From: Rhizobiaceae bacterium
Lineage (GTDB): Bacteria > Pseudomonadota > Alphaproteobacteria > Rhizobiales > Rhizobiaceae
NCBI GenBank assembly: GCA_028281105.1
Contig: JANQKQ010000032.1
Span: forward strand, 1 to 64,000
Reading direction: 5' to 3'
Length of the DNA stretch: 64,000 bases
Shown here: positions 1-8,507 of the stretch, piece after piece
How positions within the stretch are numbered: the first letter of the stretch is position 1
How the letters are laid out: every line of letters begins with the position of its first letter
The notes under the pieces: generated by a model
The model's input: only the letters and a program-made list of their open reading frames with translations
What the model was told of the DNA's origin: nothing
Databases searched by the model: none
Made by a program: the position numbers and the translations under genes

Positions 1-264
1 CGCCATGCCGTGCGCAACGCGCTTGTGCCGATAGTCACCATCATCGGATTGCAATTCTCCTTTCTGATCGCCGGCGCGGTGCTCGTTGAGAATGTGTTCA
101 ACCTGCCGGGCATCGGCCGGCTCGCCTTTCAGGCAATGTCGCAGCGCGACCTTGTGGTCATACGCAGCGTTGCGATGTTCTTTGCCGGCCTGGTCATCAT
201 CGTGAACTTTTTGGTCGACCTGTCCTACCTCTGGCTCGATCCGAGGCTGAAGGCGCGCCGATGA
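1..264 (+). CDS. ABC transporter permease, DppB/OppB type (C-terminal part)
   Basis: The reading frame is open from the first base, so the gene starts left of the window and only about 87 C-terminal residues are present. They contain the end of a binding-protein-dependent permease: a hydrophobic segment, the stretch VENVFNLPGIGRLAFQA typical of the DppB/OppB family after the EAA loop, and a last membrane helix ending in LDPRLKARR. In this family the protein forms one half of the inner-membrane channel of a peptide, opine or nickel importer. Its stop overlaps the start of the next permease (ATGA at 261-264), so the two are translationally coupled. The substrate cannot be read from this fragment. 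Confidence 0.9.
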   Translation, partial: RHAVRNALVPIVTIIGLQFSFLIAGAVLVENVFNLPGIGRLAFQAMSQRDLVVIRSVAMFFAGLVIIVNFLVDLSYLWLDPRLKARR

Positions 265-1112
265 CAACGCTGTCCCGCGCCTCATTCCGACCCTGGGCGG
301 ACCCGCATTTCCGGCTGAAGCTCGGGCTCATCATCACCGGCGCCATTGCCGCGCTGGCGCTGCTATCGCTCGTTTGGACGCCTTACCCGCCCTCCCAGAT
401 GCGCATTGTGATAAAGCTGCAGCCGCCGCTTGAAGCGGGCCTTGCAGGCACGGATGCCCTCGGTCGCGACATCTTCTCCCAGCTTATGGTCGGCGCTTGG
501 AACTCGCTGTCGATCGCCGTTCTTGCGGTCCTGCTCGGTCTGGTGGTCGGCGTGGCGTTCGGCACCATAGCCGCCGCCCGGCGCGGTCTCGTCGAAGAAA
601 TCATCATACGTCTGGCCGACGTCATCTTCGCGTTTCCCGCGCTGATCTCCGCTATCATGTTCGCTGCCCTGATCGGCTCGGGCGCCAAGACTGCCATTAT
701 TGCCATCGGCCTGTTCAACATCCCTGTGTTCGTGCGGGTATCGCGGGGGTTGGCACAGCGAGTTTGGTCCCATGATTTCTGCCTGGCCGCCAGGGCGGCA
801 GGTAAGGGCGATCTGCGCATCACGGTCGACCACATTCTTCCCAACATCGCGGGAGGCATCGCCATTCAGGCGACCATTCAGATGGGTCTCGCTATCCTGG
901 TCGAGGCCGGGCTGAGCTTTCTTGGCCTCAGCCTTGCGCCGCCGGCCCCCTCATGGGGGCGAATGTTGTCCGACGCCCAGACCTATATGAGCCAGGCGCC
1001 GTGGATGGCGATCGCGCCGGGTCTCGCCGTGGCCATCGCCGTCCTGGGCTTCAATCTTCTCGGCGACGGCCTGCGTGACCGATTCGACCCGCGCACGGAG
1101 GGCCGGTTGTGA
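261..1112 (+). CDS. ABC transporter permease, DppC/OppC type
   Basis: This 283-residue inner-membrane protein has a hydrophobic N-terminal helix, a periplasmic part with the family motif GTDALGRDIFSQL, about five further membrane helices and an EAA loop near residues 170-195 (AARAAGKGDLRI, then HILPN) that contacts the ATPase. It is the second channel subunit beside the DppB-like permease. It starts with ATG overlapping the preceding stop, and its own stop overlaps the GTG of the ATPase gene (1109-1112). The three genes are therefore one coupled transport unit. The solute-binding protein must lie outside the window. Confidence 0.93.
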   Translation: MTTLSRASFRPWADPHFRLKLGLIITGAIAALALLSLVWTPYPPSQMRIVIKLQPPLEAGLAGTDALGRDIFSQLMVGAWNSLSIAVLAVLLGLVVGVAFGTIAAARRGLVEEIIIRLADVIFAFPALISAIMFAALIGSGAKTAIIAIGLFNIPVFVRVSRGLAQRVWSHDFCLAARAAGKGDLRITVDHILPNIAGGIAIQATIQMGLAILVEAGLSFLGLSLAPPAPSWGRMLSDAQTYMSQAPWMAIAPGLAVAIAVLGFNLLGDGLRDRFDPRTEGRL

Positions 1113-2764
1113 AACTTTCGGTTTCGCTAGACGCCATCTCCCTTTCGCGATGGAACAGCGCCCCGCGCACGCTGGTCGAGAACATCGGATTCGAAATCCC
1201 GCAGGGCACGACGATGGGGATCGTGGGAGAATCTGGGTCGGGCAAGTCGCTTACCTCGTTGGCGATCATGAGGCTTCTGCCCGGCGGTATGACGGCGAGC
1301 GGCCGGGTCGACCTGGACGGCGTAGATCTTCTCGGCCTGTCATCGACGCAAATACGCAAGGTGCGCGGCGCGCGCATCGGGATGATCTTCCAGGAACCGA
1401 TGACCGCGCTGAACCCCGCGATGCGAATCGGCGATCAGATCGCCGAGGGCCTCGTCGCTCACAAGGCGATCTCAAAGGCCGAAGCGCGCGCGGAGGTGCT
1501 CAAGCTGCTCGACCGCGTGCACATACCGGATGCCCGACGCCGAATCGATGCATTCCCGTACGAGCTTTCCGGCGGGCAGCGCCAGCGCGTCGGCATCGCG
1601 ATCGCGATCGCGCCGGGCCCGGGCCTGCTGATCGCCGACGAACCGACAACGGCCCTCGACGTCACGGTGCAGGCCGAGGTGCTTGATCTGATCGGCGAAC
1701 TGATCGCCGATTTGGGTATGTCGCTGCTGATGATCAGCCACGATCTGGGCGTGATCGCGAGCATCTGCGAGCACACCCTGGTCATGCAGTCTGGCCGCGC
1801 GGTCGAGGCGGGCCGGACCCGTGACGTGCTGCTGCGGCCCGGCGAGGAGTATACACGACGCCTGATCGCCGCCATGCCGCGCCGCGACGGCTCGGCGCCG
1901 CTCACCCGTCAGCCCGAGCCCGGTGCCGGTGAGCCGCCCGTCCTCGAAGTCAGAAGTCTCAAGCGCGCATATCGCTCGGCTTCCGGGCATGTGCTCACGC
2001 GTGCGGTCGATGACGTCAGCTTCTCGATCCGGCGCGGCACGATCTTCGGAATTGTAGGTGAGAGCGGATGCGGGAAGTCGACGCTCTCGCGCATCGTCAT
2101 GGGCCTGGATCGTCCGACCGCTGGCGAGGTTCTGTTCGAGGGCGAGAGCCTGTTCGCCAAATCGCCTCGCGCGCTCAGACTGGCGCGACGCGGGTTTCAA
2201 ATGGTTTTCCAGGATCCCCAAGGCTCGCTCGATCCGCGTCAGCGTGTCGGCCGCATCATTGCTGAACCGCTCTATCTCGACCCCGATGCCCCGCGCGGTA
2301 AAAAACGCGAGGAGCTCATCGCTGAAATGTTGATGAGCGTGGGGCTGCAGACCGAGGATGCCAGGAAATATCCGCATCAGTTTTCCGGCGGGCAACGCCA
2401 GCGCATCGCCATCGCGCGCGCGCTTATCTGCCGGCCAAAGCTGGTGGTCGCCGACGAGCCGGTTTCCGCCCTCGATCTGTCGATCCAGGCACAGGTGCTG
2501 GAACTGATCCGCGATCTGCGCGACAGCAAAGGCATCGCCTTCCTGTTTATCAGCCACAGCCTCGCGGTCGTGGAATCGATATCCGACGAGGTTGGCGTGA
2601 TGAACCAGGGAAAGTTCGTCGAGACGGGCGACGCGCGCGAGGTCTTCGCCAATCCGCGCCATGCCTACACCCGCGCTTTGATCGAGGCGGAGCCTCGCAT
2701 CGACCAGCCTCGGCGTTATGGCCTCCCTGAAGTAGCCGACACGCCTGCACGAACCCGAACCTGA
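1109..2764 (+). CDS. ABC transporter ATP-binding protein, fused DppD-DppF type
   Basis: This 551-residue protein carries two complete ABC ATPase domains in tandem. The first has Walker A GESGSGKS near residue 40, signature LSGGQRQR and Walker B LLIADEPTTALD. The second has Walker A GESGCGKS near residue 317, signature FSGGQRQR and Walker B LVVADEPVSALD. It powers the two permeases upstream, replacing the separate DppD and DppF subunits of many peptide importers. Translation starts at a GTG overlapping the permease stop. Such fused ATPases are common in alphaproteobacterial peptide, glutathione or opine importers, and the substrate here is unknown. Confidence 0.94.
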   Translation: MKLSVSLDAISLSRWNSAPRTLVENIGFEIPQGTTMGIVGESGSGKSLTSLAIMRLLPGGMTASGRVDLDGVDLLGLSSTQIRKVRGARIGMIFQEPMTALNPAMRIGDQIAEGLVAHKAISKAEARAEVLKLLDRVHIPDARRRIDAFPYELSGGQRQRVGIAIAIAPGPGLLIADEPTTALDVTVQAEVLDLIGELIADLGMSLLMISHDLGVIASICEHTLVMQSGRAVEAGRTRDVLLRPGEEYTRRLIAAMPRRDGSAPLTRQPEPGAGEPPVLEVRSLKRAYRSASGHVLTRAVDDVSFSIRRGTIFGIVGESGCGKSTLSRIVMGLDRPTAGEVLFEGESLFAKSPRALRLARRGFQMVFQDPQGSLDPRQRVGRIIAEPLYLDPDAPRGKKREELIAEMLMSVGLQTEDARKYPHQFSGGQRQRIAIARALICRPKLVVADEPVSALDLSIQAQVLELIRDLRDSKGIAFLFISHSLAVVESISDEVGVMNQGKFVETGDAREVFANPRHAYTRALIEAEPRIDQPRRYGLPEVADTPARTRT

Positions 2765-2776
2765 AAAAGAAACGAT

Positions 2777-4282
2777 ATGCGAACAACGGTTGACGATGCA
2801 CCGGCCGGCCCGTTTCTCCGCCGCCCGCTCGACGGCTCCCATCGCAAGATGTTCATCGGCGGCGCGTGGGTCGATGCCTTGTCGGGCGAAACCTTCGAGA
2901 CACGAAATCCCGCTAACGGGGCGCTGCTTGCCACCGTCCCAGCCGCATCGGCCGCGGATGTCGAGCGGGCGGTCGCTGCCGCGCGAAAGGCGTTCGACGG
3001 GCCGTGGAGCCGCTTCAAGCCCTATGAGCGGCAAGTCCTGCTCCTCAAGATTGCCGATCTTTTCGAGAGACACTGGGATGAACTGAGCCTGTCCGACACG
3101 CTTGACATGGGCATGCCGATCGTCCGCACGCGAGCCAACCGCAACCGGGTCATTGGCATGCTGCGCTTTTATGCCGGCATGGCGACGTCAATCCATGGCG
3201 AGACACTCGCCAATTCGCTGCCGGGAGAGGTGCTTTCTTCCACCTATCGCGAGCCGGTGGGCGTGGTAGGCGCGATCATACCGTGGAACGCACCAACGGC
3301 GGCTTCCATTTGGAAGATCGGGCCCGCGCTTGCGACCGGCTGCACGGTCGTGCTCAAACCATCCGAGGAAGCGCCACTTACGCCGCTGCTGATCGGCGAG
3401 ATCATGGCCGAAGCGGGCGTGCCCGACGGCGTCGTCAATATCGTAACCGGAACCGGGCGCGAAGCTGGCGCCCCGCTGGCCGAACATCCCGTGGTCGACA
3501 AGATCGTCTTTACCGGATCGACCCAGACCGGCCAAAGCATCATCCGCGCCTCTGCGGGAAACTTGAAGCGAGTTTCGCTGGAACTTGGCGGCAAGTCGCC
3601 GGTCATCGTTTGCTCGGACGCGGACGTGGAGCGCGCCGTTCCAGTCGCCGCGATGTCCGTCTTTGCCAATTCCGGGCAGATCTGCATTGCCGGTTCGCGA
3701 CTGTTTGTAGAAAGATCAATCCACGACGATTTCCTGGAGCGTCTGGCTGTCTTCACCAGCGCGTTAAGGATTGGCGACGGGATCGACCCCGAGACGGAAA
3801 TCGGTCCGCTGATCTCGCGACGCCAAGCCGACAAGGTGGATGCTTATCTTTCCTCTGGCCGGGCCGAGGGCGCACGGCTGGTGATCGGCGGCGGCCGCCC
3901 GACGCAAGGCACCTTGGCAGACGGAAATTTCGTTGAACCGACCATATTTGCCGATGTTTGCGACGACATGAAAATCGCCCGCGAGGAGATATTCGGCCCG
4001 GTCATCGCCGCCATGCCATTCGACACATTGGAAGAGGTTGCTTCGAGGGCGAACAACACGCCCTACGGCCTTGCTGCCGGCGTGTTCACGCGCGACCTGT
4101 CACGCGCGCACACGCTCGCGAAGCATCTGCGAGCCGGGTCGGTGTGGGTCAACACCTATCACGCGATTGATCCGGCTGTACCATTCGGCGGCTACAAGAT
4201 GAGCGGTTATGGTCGTGAGGGCGGCGAAGAGCATGTACATGAATACTTGAATACGAAGGGAGTGTTCATTCGCACGGACTGA
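2777..4282 (+). CDS. NAD(P)-dependent aldehyde dehydrogenase
   Basis: This 501-residue protein has the usual ALDH superfamily length. It shows the NAD-binding region with PWNAP, the general-base glutamate in LELGGKSP (near residue 270) and the catalytic cysteine in SGQICIAGSR (near residue 304), followed by EEIFGPV and PFGGYKMSGYGRE close to the end. It should oxidise an aldehyde to the acid in the cytoplasm. It begins 13 bases after the ABC ATPase stop, so it is probably in the same operon and acts on the imported compound or a product of it. The residues do not identify the aldehyde. Confidence 0.93.
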   Translation: MRTTVDDAPAGPFLRRPLDGSHRKMFIGGAWVDALSGETFETRNPANGALLATVPAASAADVERAVAAARKAFDGPWSRFKPYERQVLLLKIADLFERHWDELSLSDTLDMGMPIVRTRANRNRVIGMLRFYAGMATSIHGETLANSLPGEVLSSTYREPVGVVGAIIPWNAPTAASIWKIGPALATGCTVVLKPSEEAPLTPLLIGEIMAEAGVPDGVVNIVTGTGREAGAPLAEHPVVDKIVFTGSTQTGQSIIRASAGNLKRVSLELGGKSPVIVCSDADVERAVPVAAMSVFANSGQICIAGSRLFVERSIHDDFLERLAVFTSALRIGDGIDPETEIGPLISRRQADKVDAYLSSGRAEGARLVIGGGRPTQGTLADGNFVEPTIFADVCDDMKIAREEIFGPVIAAMPFDTLEEVASRANNTPYGLAAGVFTRDLSRAHTLAKHLRAGSVWVNTYHAIDPAVPFGGYKMSGYGREGGEEHVHEYLNTKGVFIRTD

Positions 4283-4330
4283 TTTGTTCAATGACGGTGC
4301 CATCAGAACACAAACCAGGCAGGAGAATGC

Positions 4331-5077
4331 ATGAGGCTTGCTAACAAAATAGCCATCGTTACTGGCGGCGGATCCGGTTTCGGCGAGGGCATTGTACGAA
4401 AATTCTCGGCGGAAGGTGCGCGTGTGGTCATCATGGATGTCGATGCCGACAAAGCGCAGTCGGTTGCCGGCGAGTTGGGTAAGGGCGTAGTCGCGATGAA
4501 GGCGGACGTGACGCGAGAAGTTGATTTCGCTGCAGCCGTCGAACTGGCGCTGGAGGAGTTCGGAGGACTCGACGTTCTTATCAACAATGCCGGCGTGGGT
4601 CACACGCCGCAGCCGATGGAGGATGTCGACGAGGTCATTTTTGACCGCGTGATGGAGGTCAATACCAAGTCCATATATCTCGGTGCGAAGACCGTCATGC
4701 CGCTTTTGAAGAAGAAGGAGTCGGGCGTTATTATCAACATTGCTTCGACCGGCGGTGTAAGTCCGCGACCAAACCTTACTTGGTACAATGCGTCGAAAGG
4801 GTGGGTGATTACGGCGACAAAGGCGATGGCCGTCGAACTCGCGCCGTTCGGCATCCGGGTAAATGCGATCAATCCGGTCGCAGGCGAGACGCCGTTGCTG
4901 GCGACCTTCATGGGTTCCGACACTCCACAGGCCCGCGCGAAATTTCTCGCTACAATACCGATCGGGCGCTTCTCGAATGGCGACGATATTGGAAACACCG
5001 CCACGTTTCTTGCTTCGGATGAAGCAAGCTTGATCACCGGTGTTGCGTTGAACGTCGACGGCGGTCGCTGTATTTGA
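4331..5077 (+). CDS. SDR family NAD(P)-dependent oxidoreductase
   Basis: This 248-residue classical short-chain dehydrogenase has the Rossmann motif TGGGSGFGEG at residues 12-21, NNAG near 88, the catalytic serine in NIAST near 139 and YNASK carrying the active-site tyrosine and lysine near 152-156. The C-terminus GVALNVDGG is typical of FabG-like members. An AGGAG ribosome site precedes the ATG by a few bases. It lies between the aldehyde dehydrogenase and the GntR regulator and is likely a second oxidation step of the same pathway. Family membership is certain; the substrate is not. Confidence 0.92.
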   Translation: MRLANKIAIVTGGGSGFGEGIVRKFSAEGARVVIMDVDADKAQSVAGELGKGVVAMKADVTREVDFAAAVELALEEFGGLDVLINNAGVGHTPQPMEDVDEVIFDRVMEVNTKSIYLGAKTVMPLLKKKESGVIINIASTGGVSPRPNLTWYNASKGWVITATKAMAVELAPFGIRVNAINPVAGETPLLATFMGSDTPQARAKFLATIPIGRFSNGDDIGNTATFLASDEASLITGVALNVDGGRCI

Positions 5078-5129
5078 AGATGTCAGCCGTTCGCCGAAGG
5101 CGTCATGCACTGGCATTGGGAGAAAAGCA

Positions 5130-5996
5130 TTGGAAAATGTACTGACCGGCCGAAGCAGACGAAAGAATAGGAAGAGTCCGCCAGGAAAGAAGCCTCCCAG
5201 GTCGATCGACGATATATCAAACTCTGCAGGATTGTTCGATACCGGCCGCCCGGGGGGGCTGCACAAGCGTATCTATAGCAGCCTCTTGCACGCAATTATA
5301 TCCGGTCGCTTCGCCAAGGGCGCCAAACTGCCGTCAGAACCAGAACTGGCAAAAATATTCAGCGTGTCACGGCCGGTGGTGCGCCAAGCACTGGAAAAGA
5401 TGCGGGTCGAAGGCATTGTTACATCGCAGCGCGGCTCAGGCACCTACGTAGCGGGGCTCGATCAGTTTGCTGCCAGTGTGCTGCCAACCGTCATCGATTC
5501 CCCAGTCCATGCCAAGGGTATGCTGGACGATCTTGAATTCCGCCTGATAACGGAGCCGGCCGCCGCGTTCATTGCCGCCAAGCGCAGGGGGCCGCACGAT
5601 CTGCGCAATATGGAGGCGGCGCTATCGCAGTTTGAGAATGCCTATGCGTCGGGCCTGATCGCCCATCACTATGATTTCCTCTTTCACGAGGCGATCGCGC
5701 TGGCGACGACAAATGAACGCCTTGTCGCCGCGGCCAGATCGGTGGAATACGAACGCGACGACGAGTTGCTCCTGGTGCGCCACCTGGTGCACTTCGCGCC
5801 CAACATGAGAGGGGCAAGAGTGGTGCGCGAGCACAGATTTGTGTTGGACCTCATCCAGCGACGTGAACCCGAGGCCGCTCGTGACGCTATGGCAAATCAC
5901 ATCGAAGCGAGTCGCCAGCGCCTGATCGCCTTCCTGGGACGCCTCAACGCCGACTTGGGCAAGGAAAGCCCAAAGAATGGCGCCTCCAACGGATAA
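5130..5996 (+). CDS. GntR/FadR-family transcriptional regulator
   Basis: This 288-residue protein starts at TTG (5130) with GGGAG about 8 bases upstream. After a basic, probably disordered N-terminus (residues 1-40) it has the GntR winged helix-turn-helix (residues about 45-115: ISGRFAKGAKLPSEPELA, then VSRPVVRQAL) and a helical FCD effector domain (about 135-270) with the histidines expected to bind a metal. FadR-subfamily members usually repress the neighbouring catabolic operon until a carboxylic acid or related ligand binds. The most likely target is therefore the importer, aldehyde dehydrogenase and SDR genes just upstream. Confidence 0.92.
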   Translation: MENVLTGRSRRKNRKSPPGKKPPRSIDDISNSAGLFDTGRPGGLHKRIYSSLLHAIISGRFAKGAKLPSEPELAKIFSVSRPVVRQALEKMRVEGIVTSQRGSGTYVAGLDQFAASVLPTVIDSPVHAKGMLDDLEFRLITEPAAAFIAAKRRGPHDLRNMEAALSQFENAYASGLIAHHYDFLFHEAIALATTNERLVAAARSVEYERDDELLLVRHLVHFAPNMRGARVVREHRFVLDLIQRREPEAARDAMANHIEASRQRLIAFLGRLNADLGKESPKNGASNG

Positions 5997-6059
5997 AGAG
6001 GTGGCTGTGTGGATTTTCCGCTCCTGATCCGGCAGCGTTGCCGGGGTGAAGGAGCGAAG

Positions 6060-6122
6060 ACGGCAAGACGACCAAAACGAAATCACAACCCAGCCTTCAA
6101 GGCGAAAGTCGCGTTGGCGTTC
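6060..6122 (+). pseudogene. IS3-family OrfA transposase remnant
   Basis: About 20 codons read ARRPKRNHNPAFKAKVALA, which matches the N-terminus of OrfA from IS3-family elements (commonly RPRRNHSPAFKAKVALAA). After that the similarity stops abruptly and the frame continues as unrelated sequence to a stop at 6242. No OrfB, inverted repeats or intact element are visible. This is a relic of an insertion next to tRNA-Pro, at the end of the importer/dehydrogenase cluster. The call rests on a short but characteristic motif. Confidence 0.6.
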
Positions 6123-6270
6123 AATCCTCTCGCCCCAATGCAGGCGATTGAGTTCAAGCCCTATACATTGATTGGCGCCGATCTCATTGCGATCGGGTTG
6201 CTGGCGTGGATCGCGTCTTGGCGACCTACCCATTGGCTTTGAAATGCCGCAAGTTTGATTTCAACTGCTT

Positions 6271-6292
6271 GCTGGCGCGATTTCGCGCCAGC
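6271..6292 (-). terminator. Strong hairpin downstream of tRNA-Pro
   Basis: Ten-base perfect arms (GCTGGCGCGA and TCGCGCCAGC) are separated by two bases. The hairpin lies about 30 bases past the 3' end of the minus-strand tRNA-Pro gene, where a transcription end or 3' processing signal is expected. No clear T-run follows on the minus strand, so it may not be a classical intrinsic terminator. Confidence 0.4.
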
Positions 6293-6320
6293 AGCCAATC
6301 AGCTAAGCCACTGAAACCAT

Positions 6321-6397
6321 TGGTCGGAGTGGCAGGATTCGAACCTGCGACCCCCTCGTCCCGAACGAGGTGCGCTACCAGACTGCGCCACACTCCG
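6321..6397 (-). tRNA. tRNA-Pro (anticodon CGG)
   Basis: Read on the minus strand, this 77-base sequence folds as a cloverleaf. It has acceptor CGGAGTG paired with CACTCCG, a D arm with GCGCAGTCTGGTAGCGC, anticodon stem CCTCG/CGAGG around the loop TTCGGGA (anticodon CGG, proline), a T arm with GGTTCGAATCC, and an encoded ACCA end. Its 3' end faces the importer cluster and the IS remnant, the usual orientation for a tRNA used as an integration site. Confidence 0.96.
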
Positions 6398-6467
6398 TGC
6401 TGAGCGAAGAGAAGCTTATAGCGAGCGGGGTTCGCCCTCGCAACAACCACTTCGCACGCCTCCCCCC

Positions 6468-6483
6468 TTAACCGGAAATTAAC
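6468..6483. promoter_or_regulatory. Candidate CtrA-binding box (TTAA-N7-TTAAC)
   Basis: The bases TTAA, seven bases, then TTAAC match the full consensus of the alphaproteobacterial cell-cycle regulator CtrA. The box lies about 70 bases from the 5' end of the minus-strand tRNA-Pro and about 300 bases from the tpsB-like start, so the controlled promoter is ambiguous. The match is visible in the sequence; binding is inferred. Confidence 0.45.
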
Positions 6484-6506
6484 CATACCCTCCCCAAGTT
6501 GGAGCA

Positions 6507-6519
6507 GGTTCGACGAACC
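6507..6519. promoter_or_regulatory. Perfect palindrome GGTTCGACGAACC
   Basis: Six-base arms (GGTTCG, CGAACC) surround a central A, upstream of the two-partner secretion operon and close to the CtrA-type box. This is the size of a dimeric regulator site. No regulator can be named. Confidence 0.3.
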
Positions 6520-6784
6520 AGCCAAAGATCAATTCTTCGCTGAGTTACGGCGGCGAACGCCCGCGCGATGCACGCGTGAGGGTTCGTGTGGCGATGTTGA
6601 AATGCGGGTCTGAAATCGAATGCTCGATCCACTGATCGACACGATCGTTCGATGTGGCGCGGCTCTGAGCGGGCGCGTTCCCGCAATCTGCTCGAATTTC
6701 CCCGGGAAACGAACAACCACAGCGCCGCGCCGGCTGTCGCGCGCGTCCCCCGATCCGCCCGCTCTCGGACAAGCCGGTTCGCGC

Positions 6785-8488
6785 ATGATGGGGTGGGCGG
6801 CGGCGCTGCTGGCGGCCGTGCTGGCGGGTGGCCAGGCCGCCGCGCAATCCGTGGTGCCGCCGGCCGCCGGGCCGACCCGGCCGCTCGCCGCCTTCGAGGA
6901 GCCGGCCGCGGACGCTTCGCCCGTGCCGCTCATCCCGGCCCCGCGCGAGCAGGTCGCGCCGCCGGGCGCGGACGAGATGATGTTCACCTTCCAGGGTCTG
7001 CGCATCGAGGGCGTCACCGTCCTCGACGCCGATGAGCTGATCGCGCTGTGGCCGCACAGCGCCGGCGACGTCATCTCGGTGGAAGAGATCTTCGCCTACG
7101 CCAACGCGGTCACCGGCGCCTATGCGCGCGCCGGCTACGCCCTGTCGTTCGCCCTGGTTCCCCAACAGCAGATCGCGGACGGGATCGTGACCGTGCGCGT
7201 GGTCGAAGGCTTCATCGCCGCGATCGAATTCGCCGGCGGGGAGTCCGTCGCGGAGCAGGGCGAGGCTGGCGCCGCGCTGCGCGACCGGGTCCAGGCGATC
7301 GCGGCCAACATCCTGCATTCCCATCCGCTGCGCACCGCCGACCTGGAGCGCTACGTGCTGCTGATCAACGACCTGCCCGGCGTCGAGGCGGCGGTGACGC
7401 TGGCGCCCGCGCCCCAGGCCACCGGCGGCTCGACCCTGCGCATCGCCATCAACGCGCATCGGCGCATCGAGGGGCAGGTCGAATACAACAACTATCTCTC
7501 CGACCTGCTCGACCGCCACGTGGCCGGCGGATGGGTCCAGGCCAACGGCGCGCTGACCGGCGCGGAGCGGATCCGGCTGGGCGGCTGGCGCTCGGTAACC
7601 TCGGACGCCTATTGGAGCGCGTCGGGCGACGTTTCCGCGATGATCGGCGCCGACGGCTGGCGGGTCGGGCTCTCCGGCCTGCATTCGCAAAGCGATCCCG
7701 ACAGCGACCTGTTGTCGTCGCTGGAATATCTGGGCACCACCACCTTCGCCAGCGTGTATGCCAGCTACCCGCTGGTGCGTTCGCGGGCGAAGAACGTGAC
7801 CGTCGGCGCGTCCTTGTCGATGTCCAACTCGCGCTCCGACATCCTGTCGACCTCGCTCACGCTCGACCGGCTGCGCACGTTCGAAGCCTTCGCTTCCTAT
7901 GATTTCGTCGACGAGAACGCCGCGGCCAACACGGTCCGCTTCGCGCTGGCCCAGGGGCTGGATGTCTTCGACGCCACCGGCAACAGCCGCGCTTCCGGCG
8001 AGTTGACCACCACCACGATGACGCTCGACGCCAGCACCGACCGGCCGCTGGCGACCACGAGCTGGGGGACGCTGGCGGCGCGACTGTCGGCTCGCGGCCA
8101 GGCCGCGCTCGGCCCCAACGCGCTGTTCAGCGCGGCCGAATGCTCCTATGGCGGTCGCCGGTTCGGCCGCGGTTTCGAACCTTCGCTGATGTCGGGCGAT
8201 CACTGCATCATGGGCGCGGCAGAGCTGCGGTTGAGCAAATCCCTGGGCCTTGCCGACGCCGATCTCTACGGCTTCATCGATGCCGGTCTGGTGCGCCAGA
8301 AAGGGGTGCTGGAGGCGGGCGAACGGCGCGAGCGGGCCGCCGCGTCGGCCGGCGCCGGGCTGCGCCTGCGGCTGGCGGGCGGAGTTGCCGCCATGGTGGA
8401 GGCCGGCTGGCCGCTGGCGAAGCCGGCGGGCTCTACCGATTCGATCGACGATCTGCGGATGAACGTCTCCATGCGCGTGCGGTTTTGA
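6785..8488 (+). CDS. TpsB/FhaC/ShlB-family outer-membrane transporter of a two-partner secretion system
   Basis: The 567-residue protein begins with a typical signal peptide when started at ATG 6785 (MMGWAAALLAAVLAGG...AAAQS). An upstream in-frame start at 6620 would add 55 residues without signal features. After a proline-rich linker comes a ShlB-type POTRA region (FQGLRIEGVTVL to VRVVEGFIAAIEF, residues about 65-150), then an outer-membrane beta barrel with alternating hydrophobic strands. The barrel includes FGRGFEP near residue 465, corresponding to the conserved R-G-F/Y motif of FhaC loop L6, and it ends in a strand closing with F. It should export the exoprotein encoded 19 bases downstream. 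Confidence 0.92.
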   Translation: MMGWAAALLAAVLAGGQAAAQSVVPPAAGPTRPLAAFEEPAADASPVPLIPAPREQVAPPGADEMMFTFQGLRIEGVTVLDADELIALWPHSAGDVISVEEIFAYANAVTGAYARAGYALSFALVPQQQIADGIVTVRVVEGFIAAIEFAGGESVAEQGEAGAALRDRVQAIAANILHSHPLRTADLERYVLLINDLPGVEAAVTLAPAPQATGGSTLRIAINAHRRIEGQVEYNNYLSDLLDRHVAGGWVQANGALTGAERIRLGGWRSVTSDAYWSASGDVSAMIGADGWRVGLSGLHSQSDPDSDLLSSLEYLGTTTFASVYASYPLVRSRAKNVTVGASLSMSNSRSDILSTSLTLDRLRTFEAFASYDFVDENAAANTVRFALAQGLDVFDATGNSRASGELTTTTMTLDASTDRPLATTSWGTLAARLSARGQAALGPNALFSAAECSYGGRRFGRGFEPSLMSGDHCIMGAAELRLSKSLGLADADLYGFIDAGLVRQKGVLEAGERRERAAASAGAGLRLRLAGGVAAMVEAGWPLAKPAGSTDSIDDLRMNVSMRVRF

Positions 8489-8507
8489 GTGTCCTGAGGG
8501 TGTGGGT

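Larger units (their letters stand above)
6398..6784. other. Intergenic region upstream of the TPS operon
   Basis: No convincing gene lies in these 387 bases. They separate the minus-strand tRNA-Pro from the plus-strand tpsB-like gene and should hold both promoters. Two regulatory-looking motifs (6468-6483 and 6507-6519) are listed separately. A reading frame from 6620 runs into tpsB, but its first 55 codons do not look like a signal peptide. Confidence 0.5.

Noticed and set aside
1472..3073. 533-codon minus-strand frame opposite the ABC ATPase
   Set aside because: It mirrors the ATPase codons and has no recognisable motif, while the plus strand has full ABC signatures.
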